Below, one piece after another: positions 36,321 through 45,464 of a DNA stretch of 64,000 nucleotides (positions within the stretch are counted from its first letter, which is position 1; each line of letters opens with the position of its first letter). The notes under the pieces were generated by a model. It was given only the letters and a program-made list of their open reading frames with translations. It ran no database searches and was not told the origin of the DNA. The stretch spans positions 1-64,000 of the forward strand of contig CAZELM010000011.1 in NCBI GenBank assembly GCA_964512995.1. Reading direction: 5' to 3'. The DNA comes from CAZELM01 sp964512995 (lineage in GTDB: Bacteria; CSSED10-310). Both the position numbers and the translations under genes were made by a program.

Positions 36321-37898
36321 TCAGTCCTCGCCAATCGTCATCATCTGATGACGCACTGACAGGGGTTTTACCTTTTCGATGCTCCGTTCCACGAATTCCG
36401 GTCCATAATAAATAAGATAGCTGAACACTCCGGATACCCGCTCCTGAAGCCTGCCATCCGGGAACAGCTCCGCAGCCAGCCGGTTCATCTGGCTTCTGCC
36501 GATGCCGGCCTGTTCCTGACGATGCGTCTGGATTCGCATGGACAGTTTCTGGACCTGATAGGCCACGGACTCCGCAGCTTTATCCACCCATTTCTCCGGA
36601 ATCCGCTGCCGGATCGCTATGATGCAGTCCAGCAAGCTTCTGCTCCGTTGTTCCAACTCCCGGATATCCAGATCATCCCGGTCCGGATGATAATCCCGGA
36701 TCATCGCCGGCAGGCCGGTCCATCGATCGGGAAACAATCCCAGCTTTTCAGCAATCCGACGCATCCTCTGATCGAGAATGGTCACGCTGATCCGCGGATG
36801 AATCCGTGACCGGTGGACTCCCGCGACAGGATAGATGGGATCGATCTGCCACAAATACGCCATTTCAGCGGGTCCGCCGAATGTCACGGTGACCGGCAGA
36901 ACAGCATCCTGTAAAATGGGCCGCAGCGCCGCTCCCCCCGAAAAATCCATCGGCCGGTTCCGGATATCATCGGCAGTGTCAGAAAACGATTTTTTTCCGG
37001 TGGAGCCGGTGATACCATCCGCCGAGACCCTGCATTTCACCCGGACGCGTCTGCCGTCTTCCGGGATCAGTTCGAACAGTCCCACATCGGCCAGGGGCGG
37101 AGCGATTCCCTGGCTTTTCAGCAGGCCGGAGCCTGTCTCGAAGGCATCACATACCGCCGGCCAATGATCGACCAACTCCGCCAATACCGGCGCTGTCATG
37201 GATCGGATCGCCACGGAATCCACAATGACCAGCGGATCATGGGTGAACAACCGTGCCATCAGCGAGGCAAAACACGTGCTGTACGTCGAAAAATCAGCGC
37301 CATTTATCCGTTCCATGAGCCACGGCCTGAACGCGGTAGCGGGTAAGACCTCATCGAGAAATGCCAGAAGGGGATCCCGGCAGTCCAGAAGCGGGATATC
37401 GTGAACCTGCGGGACGTGTCCGTTTCGAATCCGGTCCGGATAATCCCAGGTGAACCGCTGACCCAATACCCGGCAATGATTGACCTCCAGCACATCATGA
37501 TCGTCGGATGCCACCCAGAACGCCGGAATATGGCGGATGCCGGTCGCCCGAGCCAGCAACCGGGAAGCGGCGATTACGGAGACGGCTTTCCAGAACGAAT
37601 AGAGCGGACCGAGCAGCAATCCGGGTTGCTGACCGGCGATCACGAATCGAACGGATTCATCGGCGTGATCGAGGAGCGCGGCTCCGGGACCGTTACCCAC
37701 GGAGCGGTTATAATCCGCGAGCCGTTCCATGATCGATTGAAGGTTCAAGAACCGGGAACCGCTGACTCCCGGATCGGTCCGGTCGAACAGCGGAATCCGA
37801 TTCTGCCATTCCTGTCCGGCCAGGCGGGTCAGGATGTGATGATCGTCAAATCCCGGCAACCGCCGATAATCGATCTCCGTCACAGAATAGTGTGGCAT
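36321..37898 (-). CDS. bshC: bacillithiol biosynthesis cysteine-adding enzyme BshC
   Basis: 525 residues, normal for the family. Signature segments VIAGQQPGLLLGPLYSFWKA and AFWVASDDHDVLEVNH mark BshC; the C-terminal part includes a coiled coil (about 420-480). Proposed to ligate cysteine to GlcN-malate, completing bacillithiol. Its ATG overlaps the stop of the methyltransferase gene as TGATG, so the two are coupled. Confidence 0.95.
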   Translation of the reverse strand: MPHYSVTEIDYRRLPGFDDHHILTRLAGQEWQNRIPLFDRTDPGVSGSRFLNLQSIMERLADYNRSVGNGPGAALLDHADESVRFVIAGQQPGLLLGPLYSFWKAVSVIAASRLLARATGIRHIPAFWVASDDHDVLEVNHCRVLGQRFTWDYPDRIRNGHVPQVHDIPLLDCRDPLLAFLDEVLPATAFRPWLMERINGADFSTYSTCFASLMARLFTHDPLVIVDSVAIRSMTAPVLAELVDHWPAVCDAFETGSGLLKSQGIAPPLADVGLFELIPEDGRRVRVKCRVSADGITGSTGKKSFSDTADDIRNRPMDFSGGAALRPILQDAVLPVTVTFGGPAEMAYLWQIDPIYPVAGVHRSRIHPRISVTILDQRMRRIAEKLGLFPDRWTGLPAMIRDYHPDRDDLDIRELEQRSRSLLDCIIAIRQRIPEKWVDKAAESVAYQVQKLSMRIQTHRQEQAGIGRSQMNRLAAELFPDGRLQERVSGVFSYLIYYGPEFVERSIEKVKPLSVRHQMMTIGED

Positions 37899-38680
37899 CA
37901 GATTCCTTTCGCTGCCGATGGTTCAAGCACGGCATCCCGGCACCTCCCGGGAGTGGACCGTCGGGCGGTGATGAGCATCCGGGGCGATTCCGGAGTCAAA
38001 GGTGCGCCATCGAACCCGCTCCACCATTGAATGGAATCGCAGCCGGCTTTCTGGAGCATCGTATGGAACTCTTCCGGGAGATAGATACGGACCCGCTCTT
38101 CGATCATGACCGGGGGATGATGATTCTGTGTCGCTTCGATCTGTTTGATCACATAGTTTCCGGAGATTGACCGGTGTTGGGTCACGCGCCATCCGTCCCG
38201 CTCCGTCCGGGTTTCCGGTACCAGATTGCGTTCGAGATAGGGGCGATGGATGTGATCGATGACCAGCCGGCCATGGGGTTTCAGCACCGAGACCATGGCA
38301 TCGAGAGCGTGTTGATTGTCATCCTCCTCGTGAAAATAACCAAAACTGGAGAACAGGTTCATAACGATATCGAAACGGGATCGAAATGGAAGGGTCCGGA
38401 TATCGCTCCGGATCAGCCGGTGACGGAGGCGCGGCCGTTTTATGGCTTCGTGGAGCAGGAATCCGGATAAATCGAGTCCCCATGCGTCATAGCCGTGGGA
38501 GAGCAGCGCATCGAGATGGCGGCCTGCGCCGCAACAGACATCGAGAATGCGTGCTCCGGATGGAACCGGAAACCATCTCAGAAGCGCATCGAGTTCCTGA
38601 CGGGCCGCGTCGTCACTCCGGTGCGGATAGATCAATGGGTACAGTTCGCCAAAGGCGATGTGATACCATTCGGGGTTCAT
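37898..38680 (-). CDS. class I SAM-dependent methyltransferase in the bsh operon
   Basis: 260 residues. SAM-binding motif I ILDVCCGAGRHLDALL (about 45-60), followed by GLDLS and a motif IV-like IVMNLFSSFGYF. Substrate not deducible. First gene of the bacillithiol operon and translationally coupled to bshC, raising the possibility that it modifies bacillithiol or a bacillithiol conjugate, by analogy with thiol methylation in other lineages; this is inference. A dispersed repeat begins at its start codon. Confidence 0.9.
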   Translation of the reverse strand: MNPEWYHIAFGELYPLIYPHRSDDAARQELDALLRWFPVPSGARILDVCCGAGRHLDALLSHGYDAWGLDLSGFLLHEAIKRPRLRHRLIRSDIRTLPFRSRFDIVMNLFSSFGYFHEEDDNQHALDAMVSVLKPHGRLVIDHIHRPYLERNLVPETRTERDGWRVTQHRSISGNYVIKQIEATQNHHPPVMIEERVRIYLPEEFHTMLQKAGCDSIQWWSGFDGAPLTPESPRMLITARRSTPGRCRDAVLEPSAAKGI

Positions 38681-38805
38681 TTTCTGACCTCACCCCCAAA
38701 CCTCTCTATAAATGAAGAGGGGCATATGGGGAAGGATAACCAGATTTGGTCCGTGTTATGGTTCGGACCAACTCCGCTGCATGAATGGAGAGAAGCATAT
38801 GGGAG
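38681..38805 (+). repeat. dispersed REP-like repeats
   Basis: Two copies of the block: TGACCTCACCCCCAAACCTC...GAAGAGGGGCATATGGGG at 38681-38735 and a partial CATGAATGGAGAGAAGCATATGGG near 38780-38804. Same family as 32987-33040. Confidence 0.65.
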
Positions 38806-38850
38806 CTTGCGCTCGATAACGACTCGCCCGATGCCACCATTAGGTGACAA

Positions 38851-39687
38851 TTATGGTTCGCTCCAGCCAAATGCCTGGCTGTCCATTGCACCGAACAGGT
38901 CGGTGATCTCCGGATCGGTCAGAGCGGCATACCACATGACATTTTCCATGGTGCCAGCCCCCTCTGGCCATTCAAATTCGGGAAGCACCTCGACCCGTGT
39001 GATACCCATGGGGATCGATGGCAGCCGTGTCAGATAGTTATCGTATGAAGAGAAGGCCGGAGCAAAGAAATAGTTGTCCATGATATCGAGGATCACGAAC
39101 AGAGGATACTGATCCAGAGCGGCAGATTCGGCGTTGCAGATCGTTACCGTGGTATAAAACAGATCTCCGGGATGGAACATCGTATCCGGCATATGGATGG
39201 TGACAGCGGTCTGGGAGCATTCCGATGGCGGTGTCGGAGTGGGTGTCGATATTGTAGTTGTGGGTGTGGCGGTAGGAATACTGCCAGTTGGTGTCACGGT
39301 GGGGATGATGACCGTTGGGGTGGGAGTGGGTCCAGGTGGGACACTCCCGGCATCCCCCGGATTACTGACCCGTTCGGCATCGCCCGGGTCTGGATTCCCC
39401 TGACGCCAGCTCCCGGTCGGATCCTGTAGTTCAGTACCATTGGGAAAGCCATCGCCATCGCTGTCCTGATTGGCCAGAGTCTGTGTCCACTGGCGGCCGG
39501 CAGCGTTATAGGCGGTGCCGAATGAATTCAGGCTGAAGCCCGAGCTATGACAGGTATCGCAACTGAAAACGCTGCCATTGGGAATCCGGCTGACATCCTG
39601 ACTGGTTCCCCATGCGATTGTCGTCACCATGAGTATGGTGCATATGCCAATTAATCCAATCCTGAATAGATTCATGATGTGTTTCAT
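38851..39687 (-). CDS. exported protein: temptin-like domain, Pro/Thr linker, FGW domain
   Basis: 278 residues. Signal peptide (NLFRIGLIGICTILMVTTIAWG). Residues about 35-100 resemble the temptin Cys/Cys domain: CDTCHSSG (C43, C46, H47), NSFGTAYN, and a calcium-loop-like QDSDGDGFPNGTEL (74-87) with DPTGSW. The CxxCH could in principle hold c-type haem, but the surrounding pattern fits temptin better. A Pro/Thr linker (about 112-155) leads to the FGW domain (160-278, ending QAFGWSEP). Secreted or surface-bound; function unknown. GAGGAG precedes the ATG. Confidence 0.82.
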   Translation of the reverse strand: MKHIMNLFRIGLIGICTILMVTTIAWGTSQDVSRIPNGSVFSCDTCHSSGFSLNSFGTAYNAAGRQWTQTLANQDSDGDGFPNGTELQDPTGSWRQGNPDPGDAERVSNPGDAGSVPPGPTPTPTVIIPTVTPTGSIPTATPTTTISTPTPTPPSECSQTAVTIHMPDTMFHPGDLFYTTVTICNAESAALDQYPLFVILDIMDNYFFAPAFSSYDNYLTRLPSIPMGITRVEVLPEFEWPEGAGTMENVMWYAALTDPEITDLFGAMDSQAFGWSEP

Positions 39688-40003
39688 TCAGACTTTCTCC
39701 TCAATATAAGGTTTGACAATGATAATTTATTTTCCCGCCGGCAGAGTCGACCGTACGAAGATACCGCTCACGCTTCCTAAAGTGATAATATCCATTATAT
39801 TGCGGGTTTCGTCAAATGGAGTGAGAAACGACCATTGTCATCGACCGACTGGCGGAATGAACCGATAAAAATCTGAACCGCGGATTGCACCGATTTTAAC
39901 TGATCGCGATACGGCAATGTTTTTTTGAAACCAATCCAGCACCCGGGGAGTCATACTGTCTGAATGGGAACGATGAACACAACCCCTGAAAGGAGATTCA
40001 AAA
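39688..40003. other. intergenic region with dispersed motif
   Basis: Divergent gap of 316 bases. Holds a GAACCGCGGATTGCACCGATT motif (39875-39896), the same family as at 33641. A good AAGGAG ribosome site for the next gene is at its right end. Confidence 0.6.
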
Positions 40004-40579
40004 ATGAAACGGATATCAGTCATAACACTCGCAATCGTGATGGCAGCCATGATGAGCCTCCCCGTAAATGCAAGCCGCCGAGGCGGACGAATGGGACCGG
40101 ACGATGACAAAGGCATGGGCAGAAATCCCCTGCTTCATGCTCCGTGGGAACGGGTGGAACAAATCGCCAAAGAAATCAACCTGACGGAAAAACAGATGGA
40201 TCAACTGAAAAAGCTCCGGACATCGTTGATGGATAGCAGAGACGGAAAACGCCGGAGTATCCGGGATCAGCACGACCAACTGAGACAGCTTCTCCGGGAC
40301 GGAGATGCCGGCACCAAGGAAGAAGCGCATAAACTGGCCAAATCCATCGCAGATCAGAAATACGAATTAGCCAAAACGATGATCGATGCCCACTACGAAC
40401 TGGTCAATATCCTCACTGATCAGCAGCGCGATGCACTGAAGGAACACATGAGAGAATTACGGGGAAAACGTGATGACGACGGCAGGAGACATGGAAGAGG
40501 TTCCATGGATTGGTCCGACGATGATGGAATGGATGACAGTATGGATGACAGCCTGGATGATAACTCATCCGGACGATAG
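40004..40579 (+). CDS. periplasmic Spy/CpxP-like protein
   Basis: 191 residues with signal peptide (KRISVITLAIVMAAMMSLPVNA). The mature protein is helical and highly charged with the paired LTEKQMDQLKKLR (about 63-75) and LTDQQRDALKEHMREL (about 143-158) segments characteristic of the LTxxQ periplasmic family (Spy, CpxP, ZraP/heavy-metal resistance). Asp-rich C-terminal tail (DDDGMDDSMDD). Likely a periplasmic chaperone or metal/stress sensor. Monocistronic, with a strong terminator. Confidence 0.85.
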   Translation: MKRISVITLAIVMAAMMSLPVNASRRGGRMGPDDDKGMGRNPLLHAPWERVEQIAKEINLTEKQMDQLKKLRTSLMDSRDGKRRSIRDQHDQLRQLLRDGDAGTKEEAHKLAKSIADQKYELAKTMIDAHYELVNILTDQQRDALKEHMRELRGKRDDDGRRHGRGSMDWSDDDGMDDSMDDSLDDNSSGR

Positions 40580-40610
40580 AAAGATCCAGAACCCAACCTC
40601 CTCCTCAATG

Positions 40611-40650
40611 ACGAAACGAGCCACCGGTGATCGCCGGTGGCTCGTTTTTT
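40611..40650 (+). terminator. rho-independent terminator
   Basis: Thirteen-bp perfect stem AACGAGCCACCGG / CCGGTGGCTCGTT with loop TGATCG and TTTT tail, 32 bases after the Spy-like gene. Confidence 0.95.
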
Positions 40651-41056
40651 AGTCGGAGGACTTCCGGTTGAATGTTAATCGATTTCATCTGAGCATGAGA
40701 TCGGTGGGATTTGAGGATTCGCAATTTGACACAGTCCGCTTTTTTGATTATAAGAGACATATCTTTTTCGGGATGGGATGTTCTTTTGTAAAATAAATAA
40801 AAATGATTCATGGTGGAGGATGTTTTCTGATCAATAAACAAAGGTGTCTGTATCGGAATCCTGGAGGTTCTGTGTGGGCGATCGGGGAGCAGTGTCATGT
40901 ATGGACTCCCATTCCAGTACCGGAGAATACAGGAGCATCTTTTTTGAAGTCCAATGGGCAGATGACTGGATTGAGAAGGTGAAATCCCCCAAATGAATGT
41001 GAACGAGAATAATGATGGGGTGATATTGGGGAGAGAGAATAGATTAAGGGGTTGAT
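40651..41056. other. intergenic region
   Basis: About 400 bases upstream of the SDR gene. No repeat, RNA gene or ORF that I can support; it ends with an AAGGGG ribosome site. Confidence 0.5.
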
Positions 41057-42088
41057 ATGCGGATCTTGATCATTGGTGGTACTCAATTTATTGGTTTGGC
41101 ACTTGTGAATCGTCTGGTGGCAATGGGACATGAAATCAGCGTGTTTCATCGTAATCCAGTGCCAGATTCATTCCCAGGAAACATCCATCATATTTTGGGT
41201 GATCGGTTGCATCTGAAAAAGTTCAAGCAGGAATTTCGTCAATTTGCGCCTCATATCGTGGTGGATATGATTGCGATGGTGGAAAAAGATGCAAAAGATC
41301 TGATGGATGTCTTTCGAGGTCTTGCAGAACGAGTGATCGTTATTTCCAGTCAGGATGTGTACAAAGCATATGCCGTGCTGATCGGTTTGGAATCGGGACC
41401 CATTGTTCCCGTGCCGATACCGGAATCAGGGATGTTGCGAGAAAAGTTGTATCCATATCGCGGAGAACAACTGAGGCAGCCTGAGGATCCATTGAAGCGA
41501 TGGGATTTCTATGAAAAGCTGCTGGTGGAAAAAACGGTTATGAACGATCCCGATCTTCCGGTCACCATATTACGTCTGCCCATGGTATATGGTCCCAATG
41601 ATGGTCAATATCGATTCTATGATTTGATTTATCGCATGGACAAAGGCCGCTCCATCATCATGGAGGACAAATACGCGCAATGGTGCTCTACTTATGGGTA
41701 TGTCGAAAATATCGCAGCAGCGATCACCGCCACGATCGACAACTCCCGAAGTATCAATCAGATTTATAATGTCGGAGAACCCGATTTTTTATCGATGAAG
41801 GAATGGGGGGAACTGATTGGCAACGTGATGGGGTGGACCGGTAAGATCGTTGTGTTATCATCGGATCAGTTGCCTGCCTCTTTACGGCCGAAAATCAATA
41901 CAAAACAAAATACAACGGTGGATTCCGTCAAAATTCGAGAAGAAATCGGCTATCAGGAGCATGTTTCCCGAGAGGACGCACTGCGCTTGACGATAGACTG
42001 GGAACGACGCAATCCTCCCCATCGAAAACTCGTCACAGAATCCGATTTAAAAATCGAAGATGACGTATTGGCGATATATAACAAATAA
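41057..42088 (+). CDS. NAD-dependent epimerase/reductase-like SDR protein
   Basis: 343 residues. N-terminal Rossmann motif GGTQFIG (about 7-13), VISSQDVYKAY and RLPMVYGPNDGQY mark the extended SDR/NAD-dependent epimerase family. The classical YxxxK is not clearly formed (Y-E-K-L-L in the expected place), so catalysis may differ from sugar epimerases. Likely cytoplasmic. AAGGGG five bases before ATG. The flavoprotein gene follows 14 bases later, probably the same transcript. Confidence 0.85.
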   Translation: MRILIIGGTQFIGLALVNRLVAMGHEISVFHRNPVPDSFPGNIHHILGDRLHLKKFKQEFRQFAPHIVVDMIAMVEKDAKDLMDVFRGLAERVIVISSQDVYKAYAVLIGLESGPIVPVPIPESGMLREKLYPYRGEQLRQPEDPLKRWDFYEKLLVEKTVMNDPDLPVTILRLPMVYGPNDGQYRFYDLIYRMDKGRSIIMEDKYAQWCSTYGYVENIAAAITATIDNSRSINQIYNVGEPDFLSMKEWGELIGNVMGWTGKIVVLSSDQLPASLRPKINTKQNTTVDSVKIREEIGYQEHVSREDALRLTIDWERRNPPHRKLVTESDLKIEDDVLAIYNK

Positions 42089-42102
42089 CAAAGGGGTTGG
42101 TC

Positions 42103-42687
42103 ATGAAAGTTGTTGCATTCAATGGCAGTTCGAGAGCGAATGGGAATACGGCCATATTGATCAATCATGTTTTTGACGAATTGCACAAGGAACATATTGA
42201 AACAGAACTGGTTCAGTTGGCGGGCAATAAGATCCAAGGTTGCACCGCCTGTGGAAAATGTTTTTCAATGATGAACAGAAAGTGCATTATCAGCAGTGAC
42301 ATTGTCAATGACTGCATCGAAAAGATGGTCGAGGCGGATGGCATCATTTTGGCTTCCCCAACCTATTTTTCGGATGTGACTTCGGAAATGAAGGCATTGA
42401 TCGATCGGGCGGGAATGACGGCCAAGGCCAATAATGATATGTTCCGGAGAAAAGTCGGAGCCAGTATTGTTGCTGTTCGTCGAGCAGGTGGAATTCACGT
42501 ATTCAACACGCTGAATCACTTCTTTTTTATTCTTCAGATGATTGTTCCGGGTTCCAGCTATTGGAACATCGGATATGGCCTTGAAAAAGGTGATGTTGAA
42601 GATGATGTCGAGGGTGTTCAGACGATGCGGAACCTGGGCATCAATATGGCCTGGCTTATAAAAAAATTGTCCTGTACATTGTGCTAA
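42103..42687 (+). CDS. flavodoxin-fold NADPH-dependent FMN reductase/iron-sulfur flavoprotein
   Basis: About 194 residues from the ATG with AAGGGG six bases upstream (a TTG two codons earlier is less likely). FMN phosphate loop GSSRANGNT (about 8-16), a cysteine cluster GCTACGKCF (about 46-54) and SPTYFSDVTSEMKALIDR fit the iron-sulfur flavoprotein/NADPH-dependent FMN reductase group. Probably transfers electrons to a small acceptor. Its stop overlaps the convergent YhcC gene stop. Confidence 0.87.
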   Translation: MKVVAFNGSSRANGNTAILINHVFDELHKEHIETELVQLAGNKIQGCTACGKCFSMMNRKCIISSDIVNDCIEKMVEADGIILASPTYFSDVTSEMKALIDRAGMTAKANNDMFRRKVGASIVAVRRAGGIHVFNTLNHFFFILQMIVPGSSYWNIGYGLEKGDVEDDVEGVQTMRNLGINMAWLIKKLSCTLC

Positions 42688-43592
42688 CGTTTCTGGCTCA
42701 ACCGCGCACGGATCTGTCGCTGAATTTCCTGTTTGGGAAGATTCCATCTGGGAGCGACGAGAATGGCATCCGGACACTCTCCCACCCATCGCATGACCAC
42801 CGTCTCCGGTGGCAATCGAAGCAGACATTCTGAAGCGATCTCGATATATTCTGATTCCGCCAATGGGAGCCACTCCCCGGAGTGAACCATTTCGGCCAGT
42901 GTGGTTCCCAGCACGGCATGCATATGATGCAGCTTGATACCCTCCACATGCAACCCAGACAAGTGCTCCGCGGTCCGGAACATATCCTCCCGCGATTCCC
43001 CTGGAAGTCCGAGAATCACATGTGCGGCAACGGGAATCCCCGAATGACGAACCCGTTGGATCGCATCGGCGGACTCCTCCCAGGTATGACATCGATGGAT
43101 TCGTTTCAGCGTTGGATTATGCGCACTCTGAACACCGATCTCCACCCAGACCAGCTTGATCTGCGCCATCTCTTTCAAAACCGCCACGATCGGATCGCTC
43201 AGACAATCCGGCCGCGTCGAAACCATCATCCCGACAATCTCCGGTTCATGGATGACCGATGTATAATACCTGCGCAACGTATCCGGGTCCGCGTAGGTAT
43301 TGGAGTAGGTCTGAAAATAAGCCAGAAACCGGTTCGCTCCGTATCGCCGCCGGGCATGCGCCATCCCGTCGATCAATTGATCATGAACCGATATGCTGGA
43401 ATCGGCATGTGGATTGAAGGAATGGTTATCGCAATAGATACACCCGCCCGTCCCCTTTGTCCCATCCCGGTTTGGACAGGTAAACCCCGCATGCAGGGAC
43501 ACGCGTTGAACCCGCTGTCCAAAACGACTTCGAAGGTAGTCATTGAATGATGGAAAAAAAAGAGGATTTGGTTCTGTTGCGAGCTGATTCAT
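42684..43592 (-). CDS. radical SAM protein, YhcC/TIGR01212-like
   Basis: 302 residues. The cluster motif has the unusual spacing of this family: C39 then C51 and C54 (CPNRDGTKGTGGCIYC), with NHSFNP after it and VWVEIGVQSAHNPTLKRI and HVILGLPGES in the barrel. Function of the family is not established to my knowledge. Tail-to-tail overlap of three bases with the flavoprotein gene; divergent from the helicase gene. Confidence 0.9.
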   Translation of the reverse strand: MNQLATEPNPLFFPSFNDYLRSRFGQRVQRVSLHAGFTCPNRDGTKGTGGCIYCDNHSFNPHADSSISVHDQLIDGMAHARRRYGANRFLAYFQTYSNTYADPDTLRRYYTSVIHEPEIVGMMVSTRPDCLSDPIVAVLKEMAQIKLVWVEIGVQSAHNPTLKRIHRCHTWEESADAIQRVRHSGIPVAAHVILGLPGESREDMFRTAEHLSGLHVEGIKLHHMHAVLGTTLAEMVHSGEWLPLAESEYIEIASECLLRLPPETVVMRWVGECPDAILVAPRWNLPKQEIQRQIRARLSQKR

Positions 43593-43673
43593 TATTCACC
43601 TTGATACTGACCCCGACTCCGGGTAGTCTGAATCGGCTATTATGAACAGATTCCTGGGAGAAAACAAACATCT

Positions 43674-45368
43674 ATGACGCATCGAATGGAAAATCCCATC
43701 ACGCTTCAGTCGGATCGTTCGGTTCTGTTACATACCGACAGCCCCCGGTTTGCGGAAGCCCGGGATCGGTTATCGGGTTTTGCGGAGCTGATCAAGAGTC
43801 CGGAATATATTCACACCTACCGTATCACGCCCTTGTCGCTCTGGAACGCCGCATCGTGCGGGGTGTCTGTTGAATCCGTCATCGGAAGTCTTCGGGAGTT
43901 CAGCCGGTATCCGGTGCCGGACATCATCATCACGGATATCCAGGATTACATGTCCCGGTATGGCAGGATCTGGCTGGAACGGGGAACTTCCGATGAGGAG
44001 TTGTTACTCCGGAGTATGGATCCGGTGCTGATGCTGGAGTTATCGCTGCTGCCGAAAATCCAGCCGTTCATCATGTCTTACCGCGATGATGTCACGTTTC
44101 AGATCAAACCCGAACTCCGGGGGCATCTCAAACAGGCGCTGGTTCATCATGGATTTCCGGTGGAGGATCGGGCGGGTTATCGGTCCGGATTGCCCCTTGA
44201 ACTGGATCTCCGCAACCTCACCCGAGCCGGGCTTCCGTTTGGGCTTCGGTATTATCAGGAGCAGTCCGTTGCGGGTTATTGGGCAGGTGGGTCCAATCTG
44301 GGCGGCAGCGGGATCATCTGCCTGCCGTGTGGAGCGGGCAAGACGGTTGTCGGGATGGCGGCCATGACCCGAGTCCGGCAGCATACGCTGATCCTGGTGA
44401 CCAATATCACGGCATTGCGGCAATGGCGGGATGAGCTTCTCGATAAAACAACCCTGACATCGGACCAGATCGGGGAATATTCCGGAGTCCGGAAGGAGTT
44501 CAAGCCGGTAACCATCACGACGTACCAGATTCTGACATACCGGAAATCCAAGTCTTCGGATTTTATACACATGCCTCTGTTCAACCGGATGGACTGGGGT
44601 CTGATCCTCTATGATGAAGTGCATCTGCTGCCAGCTCCCGTGTTCCGGTTCACGGCGGAGATTCAGTCCAGACGACGGTTGGGTCTGACCGCGACGCTGG
44701 TCCGGGAAGATGGCCGGGAAGAAGACGTGTTCAGTCTGATCGGGCCGAAAAAGTATGATGTGCCGTGGAAAGTGCTGGAGGAGCAGGGGTGGATTGCTCA
44801 GGCGATATGCACGGAAATCCAGGTACCGCTCCCGGCGCATCTGCGGATGGAATATGCAGTGGCAGCTCCCAGAGACAAATACCGGGTGGCAGCGACCAAT
44901 CCGGACAAGATGATTTTTGTGGAACATCTCTGCCGGCTCCACCAGGCAGAAAATATTCTGATCATCGGTCAATATCTCGATCAATTGGGGGAGATTGCGG
45001 CGCGTTTCAGTATACCCGTTATCACCGGATCGACACCGTATCCCGAGCGGGAACGGCTGTTCGAAGCGTTTCGAACCGGAGTGATCCGGCGGCTGGTGGT
45101 CTCCAAAGTGGCCAATTTTGCCGTGGATTTGCCGGAAGCCAATGTGGCGATTCAGGTTTCCGGAACATATGGGTCCAGACAGGAGGAAGCGCAGCGGCTG
45201 GGCCGAATTCTGAGACCGAAGAAATCCGGGGGGATGGCTTATTTCTATGCCATTGTTACGAGGGAAACACAGGATCAGGATTACTCGATCAATCGGCAGT
45301 TATTCCTGGTGGAACAAGGGTACAAATACCGAATTCTGACGCATGAGGACGCGTTACGGCTATCCTGA
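43674..45368 (+). CDS. XPB/Rad25-type DNA helicase
   Basis: 564 residues. N-terminal damage-recognition-like region (1-185), then superfamily 2 motifs: Q-like LRYYQEQSV, Walker A PCGAGKT (218-224), DEVH (314-317), motif III TATLVRED (339-346) containing the RED element of XPB, and motif VI EAQRLGRILRPK. DNA 3'-5' helicase or translocase for repair. Bacterial XPB genes occur sporadically; no nuclease partner (Bax1) is adjacent. The ribosome site is weak. Confidence 0.93.
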   Translation: MTHRMENPITLQSDRSVLLHTDSPRFAEARDRLSGFAELIKSPEYIHTYRITPLSLWNAASCGVSVESVIGSLREFSRYPVPDIIITDIQDYMSRYGRIWLERGTSDEELLLRSMDPVLMLELSLLPKIQPFIMSYRDDVTFQIKPELRGHLKQALVHHGFPVEDRAGYRSGLPLELDLRNLTRAGLPFGLRYYQEQSVAGYWAGGSNLGGSGIICLPCGAGKTVVGMAAMTRVRQHTLILVTNITALRQWRDELLDKTTLTSDQIGEYSGVRKEFKPVTITTYQILTYRKSKSSDFIHMPLFNRMDWGLILYDEVHLLPAPVFRFTAEIQSRRRLGLTATLVREDGREEDVFSLIGPKKYDVPWKVLEEQGWIAQAICTEIQVPLPAHLRMEYAVAAPRDKYRVAATNPDKMIFVEHLCRLHQAENILIIGQYLDQLGEIAARFSIPVITGSTPYPERERLFEAFRTGVIRRLVVSKVANFAVDLPEANVAIQVSGTYGSRQEEAQRLGRILRPKKSGGMAYFYAIVTRETQDQDYSINRQLFLVEQGYKYRILTHEDALRLS

Positions 45369-45464
45369 AATCGCTGTTTTCTTTTTTTGAAATCACCTGT
45401 AGATCGATCCGCAGATTTGATATACTCAGTTGGCGACTTTTTCACTGAAAGGGAGATATCTATC

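Noticed and set aside
38851..39687. c-type cytochrome
   Set aside because: A single CxxCH is present but the surrounding pattern (NSFG, calcium loop, no distal Met context) fits a temptin-like domain better; left as an alternative.
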